Positions 8,360 through 11,826 of a stretch of 11,826 nt of DNA are shown here, piece after piece. Within the stretch, counting starts at the first letter, position 1, and each line of letters opens with the position of its first letter. A program made the position numbers and the translations under genes. Source of the DNA: Acidiferrobacter sp. (GTDB lineage: Bacteria; Pseudomonadota; Gammaproteobacteria; Acidiferrobacterales; Acidiferrobacteraceae); assembly GCA_027335965.1 (NCBI GenBank), contig DAHWGZ010000040.1:1-11826 (forward strand), given 5' to 3'. The notes below the pieces were generated by a model that ran no database searches, was not told the origin of the DNA, and saw only the letters and a program-made list of their open reading frames with translations.

Positions 8360-8865
8360 GCGCCTCGCAATTGGGGGGCGCGCCGCTCGAGGGTCAGAAA
8401 GCGGAAGGCGTGGGAGTGGCGATCGTCGGCGGGGTGCGCCTCGTCGGCGAACGTCTCCCACTCCCCGCGATCATACGAGGGAAAGAAGGCATCGCCGGCC
8501 ACATCGGCGTCGATCTCGGTCAGGTACAGGCGATCGGCGCGCGCCAGGGTTTGCTCATAGAGGCTCGCCCCCCCAATGATGAACACCTCCGTGGAGCGCG
8601 CGCGCCCCAGGGCATCCTCCAGGGATGCGACGACCTCCACATCCTCCCTCGCGGCCTCATAGCCGCTATCCCGCGACACGATGATGCTGTGCCGACCCGG
8701 CAGGGCTCCCGGCAGGGATTCGTGCGTCTTGCGGCCCATGATGACGGTCCTGCCCAGCGTCAGCATCCGAAAACGGCGCAGGTCGTCCGGCAGGTGCCAG
8801 GGGAGGCGATTGTCGCGACCGATGGTGCCATTACGCGCGACCGCCGCGAGCAGGGCGAGCCTCAT
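8356..8865 (-). CDS. folA: Dihydrofolate reductase
   Basis: FolA reduces dihydrofolate to tetrahydrofolate with NADPH, restoring the folate oxidised by ThyA. The protein has 169 residues and is of the chromosomal type. LPWHLPDDL at residues 21-29 contains the catalytic aspartate (Asp28 by alignment with E. coli Asp27). [11 protein letters not shown] (41-51) and the NADPH-binding [10 protein letters not shown] (94-103) are intact. The start at 8865 ([16 protein letters not shown]) matches the family. The open frame continues far upstream only because it shadows thyA. The ATG overlaps the thyA stop in an ATGA, so the two are probably translated in series. The stop overlaps the fimV stop by four bases, tail to tail, leaving no room for a terminator between the genes. 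Confidence 0.96.
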   Translation of the reverse strand: MRLALLAAVARNGTIGRDNRLPWHLPDDLRRFRMLTLGRTVIMGRKTHESLPGALPGRHSIIVSRDSGYEAAREDVEVVASLEDALGRARSTEVFIIGGASLYEQTLARADRLYLTEIDADVAGDAFFPSYDRGEWETFADEAHPADDRHSHAFRFLTLERRAPQLRGA

Positions 8866-9656
8866 ACCGCCACCGGGGCCTTGATGGGCGGATGGGGGTC
8901 GTAGTCGCGGATCTCGATATCCTCGAACCGAAACGCGAAGAGGTCGGTGACACCGGGGTTCAGCACAAGGCGCGGGCGCGGGCGCGGCGCGCGCGTCAGC
9001 TGCTCGCGCGCCTGATCGATATGGTTGCGATAGAGGTGCGCGTCGCCCAGCGTGTGAATGAAATCGCCGACCCGAAGCCCGGTGACCTGCGCCACCATGT
9101 GCGTCAGGAGCGCGTAGGAGGCGATATTGAACGGCACGCCCAGAAAGACGTCGGCGCTGCGCTGGTAGAGCTGGCAGGACAACCGGCCGTCGGCGACATA
9201 GAACTGGAAGAGCGCATGGCAGGGGGCAAGCCGCATCCGCGGCAGGGCCGCCACGTTCCACGCCGACACCACCAGCCGCCGGGAGTCGGGATCGCGCCGG
9301 ATCGCCTCGACGACGTCGCGAATCTGGTCGATGGTCCCACCATCCGGCGCCGGCCATGAGCGCCACTGGGCGCCGTAGACGGGCCCCAGATCGCCATTGG
9401 CGTCCGCCCATTCATCCCAGATGTGGACCCCCTGCTCATGCAGGTAATGGATGTTTGTGTCCCCCTTGAGGAACCACAGAAGCTCGTGGATGATGGAGCG
9501 CAGATGCAGGCGCTTGGTCGTGACGAGAGGAAAGCCCTCGTCGAGCGCAAAACGCATCTGGTATCCAAACACGCTCAAGGTCCCGGTCCCGGTGCGATCG
9601 TCTTTGGCGACTCCGTGGTCGAGGATATGACGCATAAGCTCGAGGTAGGCGCGCAT
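8862..9656 (-). CDS. thyA: Thymidylate synthase
   Basis: ThyA methylates dUMP to dTMP, using methylene-tetrahydrofolate as carbon donor and reductant and releasing dihydrofolate. The protein has 264 residues, the same as E. coli ThyA. The catalytic cysteine is Cys146 in [16 protein letters not shown] (21-26), the [16 protein letters not shown] region and the dUMP-contacting [12 protein letters not shown] are intact. I chose the start at 9656 ([12 protein letters not shown]) by family match. The frame stays open upstream but there shadows the SET gene. No clear ribosome site is seen. The next gene, folA, overlaps by four bases and supplies the matching reductase. The SET-domain gene starts only 39 bases away on the other strand, so the thyA promoter must reach into or overlap that gene's 5' region. 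Confidence 0.97.
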   Translation of the reverse strand: MRAYLELMRHILDHGVAKDDRTGTGTLSVFGYQMRFALDEGFPLVTTKRLHLRSIIHELLWFLKGDTNIHYLHEQGVHIWDEWADANGDLGPVYGAQWRSWPAPDGGTIDQIRDVVEAIRRDPDSRRLVVSAWNVAALPRMRLAPCHALFQFYVADGRLSCQLYQRSADVFLGVPFNIASYALLTHMVAQVTGLRVGDFIHTLGDAHLYRNHIDQAREQLTRAPRPRPRLVLNPGVTDLFAFRFEDIEIRDYDPHPPIKAPVAV

Positions 9657-9695
9657 GGGGGCAAGTGTAGCATGAGGGGGAAGGGGGCCGCTGCC

Positions 9696-10145
9696 ATGAT
9701 CTACATTCGCGAGAGCCCGCAACACGGGCGCGGGGTGTTCGCCGGCGAATCGATCGCCGCGGGCGCCGCACTGATCCGCTTTGGCGGGCCGCTTTTGGGG
9801 CGCGCGCAGGTCGATTTCGCCGACTACCACCTGCAGGTGGCAGACGACCTATATCTCGGCCCCTCCGGGGCGGCCGACGACTTCGTGAACCATTCATGCG
9901 CGCCGAACGCGGGTTTCGCCGACGGCCTGGTGCTCATGGCCTTGCGCGACATCGCCGCCCACGAGGAGATAACGTGGGATTACTCCTGCGCGATTGATGA
10001 GGCGGATTTTCCGGGATTCCCGTGCGCCTGCGGGGCCGCGTCGTGCCGCGGCCTGGTGCGCTCCTTTCGCCATCTCGAACCCGCGGTCCGCGAGCGGCTG
10101 CGCCCCTGGGCGCTGCCGTATCTCCGTGATCGCTACCGCATCTAG
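9696..10145 (+). CDS. Small SET-domain protein (putative lysine methyltransferase)
   Basis: SET-domain enzymes transfer methyl groups from S-adenosylmethionine to lysines. The 149 residues are a minimal SET fold with a post-SET zinc knot. [13 protein letters not shown] (11-23) matches the start of SET domains. [10 protein letters not shown] (65-74) is the cofactor-binding motif and ITWDYS (92-97) holds the catalytic tyrosine, Tyr96. Cys68 with Cys110, Cys112 and Cys117 (CACGAASC) forms the post-SET zinc site. No signal peptide or membrane helix is present. The start at 9696 ([15 protein letters not shown]) follows a GAAGGGGG run at good spacing. An ATG at 9672 is in frame but adds only MRGKGAAA. 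It is divergent from thyA, and no substrate is suggested by context. Bacterial SET proteins of this size are known, but their targets mostly are not. Confidence 0.88.
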   Translation: MIYIRESPQHGRGVFAGESIAAGAALIRFGGPLLGRAQVDFADYHLQVADDLYLGPSGAADDFVNHSCAPNAGFADGLVLMALRDIAAHEEITWDYSCAIDEADFPGFPCACGAASCRGLVRSFRHLEPAVRERLRPWALPYLRDRYRI

Positions 10146-10224
10146 GCACAAATAGGCCCATCATGCAAGTTTTAGGGCATAATCGCGCGAAAATTCCCGA
10201 AATGGGGTGCCCTCGAAAAAACTC

Positions 10225-10256
10225 TTGCTTTCGGCGGCCCCTACATTGGATATAAT
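10225..10256 (+). promoter_or_regulatory. Promoter with perfect TATAAT upstream of the lipoprotein gene
   Basis: TATAAT at 10251-10256 matches the sigma70 -10 exactly. The best -35, TTGCTT at 10225-10230, is at a long 20-base spacing, so its pairing is uncertain. An A-rich run (10215-10220) could act as an UP-like element. Transcription would start near 10263 and run into the GGAGC/GCTCC hairpin. Confidence 0.65.
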
Positions 10257-10264
10257 GGGTCCCT

Positions 10265-10278
10265 GGAGCGTGTGCTCC
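10265..10278 (+). repeat. Hairpin at the probable mRNA 5' end
   Basis: GGAGC-GTGT-GCTCC is a perfect 5-bp stem with a four-base loop, a few bases after the expected transcription start. 5' hairpins in this position can protect mRNA from decay. It lies 29 bases before the start codon and leaves the GGAG ribosome site (10298-10301) free. Confidence 0.5.
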
Positions 10279-10307
10279 GTTAAACCCCCAATGTACCGGA
10301 GATCATA

Positions 10308-10568
10308 ATGAAGAAATTGATCCTTGCATCGGCCGTCCTTTTCGCGCTAGCCGGCTGCCATAAGGCCGCCAACACCAGCACGTCGTCGACGACCGCCAAG
10401 CCCGCTAGCTCGTCCTCCAGCACGGGCGCGACCACGAGCCCGAGCACCAGCTCATCGAAGACCAGCGGGTCGGCGGCGCCAGCGGCCGGCACTTCCTCGA
10501 CCAGCGGCATGTCGTCGATGAAGTCGGGGACGTCTTCGACCACGAAGAAGAGCAGCTCCAGCCAGTAG
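10308..10568 (+). CDS. Ser/Thr-rich putative lipoprotein, 86 residues
   Basis: The product has a lipoprotein signal peptide: MKK, a hydrophobic stretch and the lipobox LAGC, with Cys17 the predicted lipidated residue. The mature 69 residues hold 27 Ser and 14 Thr, about 60 percent. Six Lys and one His are present, but no Asp or Glu, and no aromatic residues. This is a low-complexity, positively charged, disordered chain, presumably anchored in the membrane and reaching into the periplasm or outside. The start has GGAG six bases upstream. A promoter with perfect TATAAT and a strong hairpin downstream make it a single-gene unit. I know no family for it. Small lipoproteins of this kind are common and poorly conserved. 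A structural, charge-shielding or glycosylated surface role is possible but not shown. Confidence 0.75.
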   Translation: MKKLILASAVLFALAGCHKAANTSTSSTTAKPASSSSSTGATTSPSTSSSKTSGSAAPAAGTSSTSGMSSMKSGTSSTTKKSSSSQ

Positions 10569-10576
10569 TCTGATAA

Positions 10577-10615
10577 CCGCGCGCCGGGAGGGCTATCGAA
10601 AAGCCCGGCGCGCGG
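10577..10615. terminator. 12-bp GC-rich hairpin between convergent lipoprotein gene and folD
   Basis: CCGCGCGCCGGG (10577-10588) is perfectly complementary to CCCGGCGCGCGG (10604-10615), with a 15-base loop. The loop edge allows an alternative inner stem, GGGCT/AGCCC (10590-10594 with 10602-10606). It starts nine bases after the lipoprotein stop and lies 24 bases from the folD stop, so it could serve both convergent transcripts. No T-run follows on either strand, which departs from the classic intrinsic terminator. Its strength and placement still suggest a transcript end or 3' protection. Confidence 0.6.
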
Positions 10616-10639
10616 CACCTCCGGCCGCTCACTCCGGCT

Positions 10640-11497
10640 TCATGACGAAGATCGGAGCGTGGCGGCCGCGAGCGTGTTGGCGAGCAGGGTGGCGACCGTC
10701 ATCGGTCCTACCCCACCGGGTACCGGCGTGATCCACCCTGCTCGTTTTTCTGCCTCCTTGAAGTCGATGTCGCCCACCAGATGCCCGTTTGCCAGGCGGT
10801 TCATGCCAATGTCGATCACGATCGCGCCCTCCTTGATCCAGTCCCCGGGTATGAGATGCGGCTTGCCGGCGGCGGCAATCAGGATGTCGGCCGTCTCGAC
10901 ATGCCCACGCAGGCCGTTGGTGAACCGATGGCAGGTCGTCACCGTGCACCCCGCCAGCAAGAGCTCAAGGCCCATCGGCCGCCCGACGTGGTTCGAGGCC
11001 CCGACGACGACCGCATGGAGCCCGCGCAGCGGCACGCCCGTATGGCTGAGGAGCGTCATCACCCCAGCCGGCGTGCACGGCCGCAACGCCGGGCGACGCA
11101 CCGCGAGGCGGCCCATGTTGTAGGGGTGGAACCCGTCGACATCCTTGGTCGGCAGAATGCGCTCTATGAAGAGGTCCGGGCGCAAAGGGGCGGGAAGCGG
11201 CAACTGCAACAGGATCCCGTCGATGCCCTCGTCCTCGTTTAGCTGCGTGACGAGCGCCAGGAGATCGGCCTCGCTCGGGGCGGTCTTCAGGCAGTATGGG
11301 ACGGACGTCATGCCGACGCGCTTGCAGGCCTCGGTCTTGTTGCGGACATAGATGGCAGAGGCCGGGTCATCACCGGTCAGGATGACCGCGAGGCTCGGGC
11401 GGCGCAGGCCATGGCGCTCACGCTCATCGACCCGCTCCTTGATATCGGCGAGGAGAGACGCGGCGATTTGTTTGCCGTCGATGAGGCGCGCTGTCAT
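10640..11497 (-). CDS. folD: Methylene-THF dehydrogenase / methenyl-THF cyclohydrolase
   Basis: FolD is a bifunctional cytoplasmic enzyme. It oxidises 5,10-methylene-THF to methenyl-THF with NADP+ and hydrolyses that to 10-formyl-THF, used for purines and initiator tRNA. The protein has 285 residues, close to E. coli FolD (288). Tyr50 and Lys54 of the YVRNK motif match the catalytic Tyr and Lys. The dinucleotide-binding [18 protein letters not shown] and the C-terminal [16 protein letters not shown] are intact. I prefer the start at 11497 ([12 protein letters not shown]), which aligns with MAAKIIDGKTIA of E. coli. An ATG three codons upstream at 11506 is also possible, and neither has a clear ribosome site. 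The gene stands alone on the minus strand, convergent with the lipoprotein gene and divergent from the tRNAs. Confidence 0.96.
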   Translation of the reverse strand: MTARLIDGKQIAASLLADIKERVDERERHGLRRPSLAVILTGDDPASAIYVRNKTEACKRVGMTSVPYCLKTAPSEADLLALVTQLNEDEGIDGILLQLPLPAPLRPDLFIERILPTKDVDGFHPYNMGRLAVRRPALRPCTPAGVMTLLSHTGVPLRGLHAVVVGASNHVGRPMGLELLLAGCTVTTCHRFTNGLRGHVETADILIAAAGKPHLIPGDWIKEGAIVIDIGMNRLANGHLVGDIDFKEAEKRAGWITPVPGGVGPMTVATLLANTLAAATLRSSS

Positions 11498-11599
11498 AGA
11501 GGTCATCCGGAAGAAAGCCCTATCATCCCATGACCCACGGACGTGGCCAAGCCATAATCCATGGGGTCCATGGCGCGTGTCCGGATGGCTACGCGATCA
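11498..11599. other. Upstream region of folD with two small palindromes
   Basis: The region should hold the folD promoter on the minus strand. A weak candidate is CGGACA (complement of 11578-11583) and GATTAT (complement of 11554-11559) at 18-base spacing, four of six matches each. Two symmetric elements are present: CCACG-GA-CGTGG (11535-11546) and CCATGG-GGT-CCATGG (11559-11573). The second sits in the spacer of the proposed folD promoter, where an operator would act. Confidence 0.35.
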
Positions 11600-11628
11600 T
11601 TGACGAAGTCGGCTGCTCCGCGTATATT
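11600..11628 (+). promoter_or_regulatory. Sigma70 promoter of the tRNA genes
   Basis: TTGACG (11600-11605) and TATATT (11623-11628) each match consensus in five of six bases and are 17 bases apart, the ideal spacing. GCCCC follows just after the -10, a GC-rich discriminator as found at stringently controlled stable-RNA promoters. Transcription should start near 11635. Confidence 0.8.
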
Positions 11629-11634
11629 TTTGCC

Positions 11635-11656
11635 CCTTCGCCAGATCGGGCGAAGG
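11635..11656 (+). repeat. Leader hairpin ahead of tRNA-Pro
   Basis: CCTTCGCC (11635-11642) pairs perfectly with GGCGAAGG (11649-11656) around the loop AGATCG. It begins at the expected transcription start and ends six bases before the mature tRNA. It would be removed by RNase P and may help the 5' leader fold away from the tRNA. Confidence 0.55.
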
Positions 11657-11662
11657 CATGCT

Positions 11663-11739
<77 letters not shown>

Positions 11740-11750
11740 ACAGGAACGAG

Positions 11751-11826
11751 GCGCCCGTAGCTCAATGGATAGAGCAACGGCCTTCTAAGCCGTTGGTTGC
11801 AGGTTCGATTCCTGCCGGGCGTGCCA
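11751..11826 (+). tRNA. tRNA-Arg (anticodon UCU)
   Basis: A 76-base cloverleaf ending exactly at the window edge. The acceptor GCGCCCG (11751-11757) pairs with CGGGCGT (11816-11822), with a G-U pair at position 1-72. The anticodon stem is ACGGC/GCCGT with anticodon TCT at 11784-11786. The T arm is GCAGG-TTCGATT-CCTGC. The discriminator is G and CCA is encoded. It reads AGA and AGG, rare codons in GC-rich genomes. The E. coli counterpart is similar in sequence but has G-C at 1-72. It is probably co-transcribed with tRNA-Pro, and further tRNAs could follow outside the window. Confidence 0.95.

Larger units (their letters stand above)
10146..10307 (+). other. Intergenic region and leader of the lipoprotein gene
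   Basis: These 162 bases are clearly more AT-rich than their surroundings. They hold a CATAAT at 10178-10183 with no matching -35, an A-rich run at 10215-10222, the promoter at 10225-10256 and the leader hairpin at 10265-10278. No terminator is seen after the SET gene. I see no coding potential on either strand. Confidence 0.5.

Noticed and set aside
8866..9411. Upstream extension of the folA frame over thyA
   Set aside because: The extension is out of frame with the clearly real thyA, is Arg/Ala/Pro-rich, and FolA has a family-matching start at 8865.
9423..9695. Upstream extension of the SET frame
   Set aside because: This part is antisense to thyA, and its residues do not resemble a SET domain. 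The GAAGGGGG site supports 9696.
10174..10213. AGGGCA/TGCCCT inverted repeat downstream of the SET gene as a terminator
   Set aside because: The stem is six bases with a 28-base loop and no T-run, too weak to support.

Overview
The window is chromosomal DNA from a GC-rich Gammaproteobacterium. The FimV protein (LysM, one membrane helix, TPR and FimV C-terminal domain), the order leuC-leuD-leuB-asd-fimV known from Pseudomonas and relatives, and close E. coli-type FolD, ThyA and FolA proteins all support this. Genus cannot be fixed from the sequence alone. The composition and gene set would suit an acidophilic or sulfur/iron-oxidising lineage such as Acidiferrobacterales, but that is a guess. 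No insertion sequence, phage gene, CRISPR array or other mobile element is visible. Coding density is very high and no gene-free stretch exceeds 300 bases.

Layout. (1) 1-1319: the 3' part of an HcaT-like MFS transporter gene (its 5' end lies outside the window), meeting an unknown 133-residue gene tail to tail. (2) 1505-5724: leuC, leuD and leuB in a tight operon with overlaps or short gaps, followed 42 bases later by asd. (3) 5725-8359: a 97-base leader with an inverted repeat, then fimV. (4) 8356-9656, minus strand: thyA-folA, overlapping by 4 bases and convergent with fimV. (5) 9696-10145: a small SET-domain protein, divergent from thyA. (6) 10225-10615: a self-contained unit with its own promoter-like -10, a leader hairpin, an 86-residue Ser/Thr-rich lipoprotein and a 12-bp GC-rich hairpin. 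(7) 10640-11497, minus strand: folD. (8) 11600-11826: a sigma70-like promoter, a leader hairpin, tRNA-Pro(UGG) and tRNA-Arg(UCU). The window ends on the CCA of the latter.

How the genes work together. leuCDB supply two enzymes of leucine synthesis (isopropylmalate isomerase subunits and the dehydrogenase); leuA is not here. asd makes aspartate semialdehyde for lysine/diaminopimelate, threonine and methionine. thyA, folA and folD form a one-carbon group: ThyA consumes methylene-THF and releases DHF, FolA regenerates THF, and FolD interconverts methylene-, methenyl- and formyl-THF. FimV is a polar inner-membrane and peptidoglycan-binding scaffold linked in other species to type IV pili and twitching.

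Most of the window is ordinary housekeeping sequence. The parts most worth a second look are the Ser/Thr-rich lipoprotein unit, the SET-domain protein beside thyA, the unknown gene at 918-1319, the fimV leader with two mutually exclusive stems, and the two convergent gene pairs that share the same CTAA overlap. I did not find a convincing new multi-gene system.
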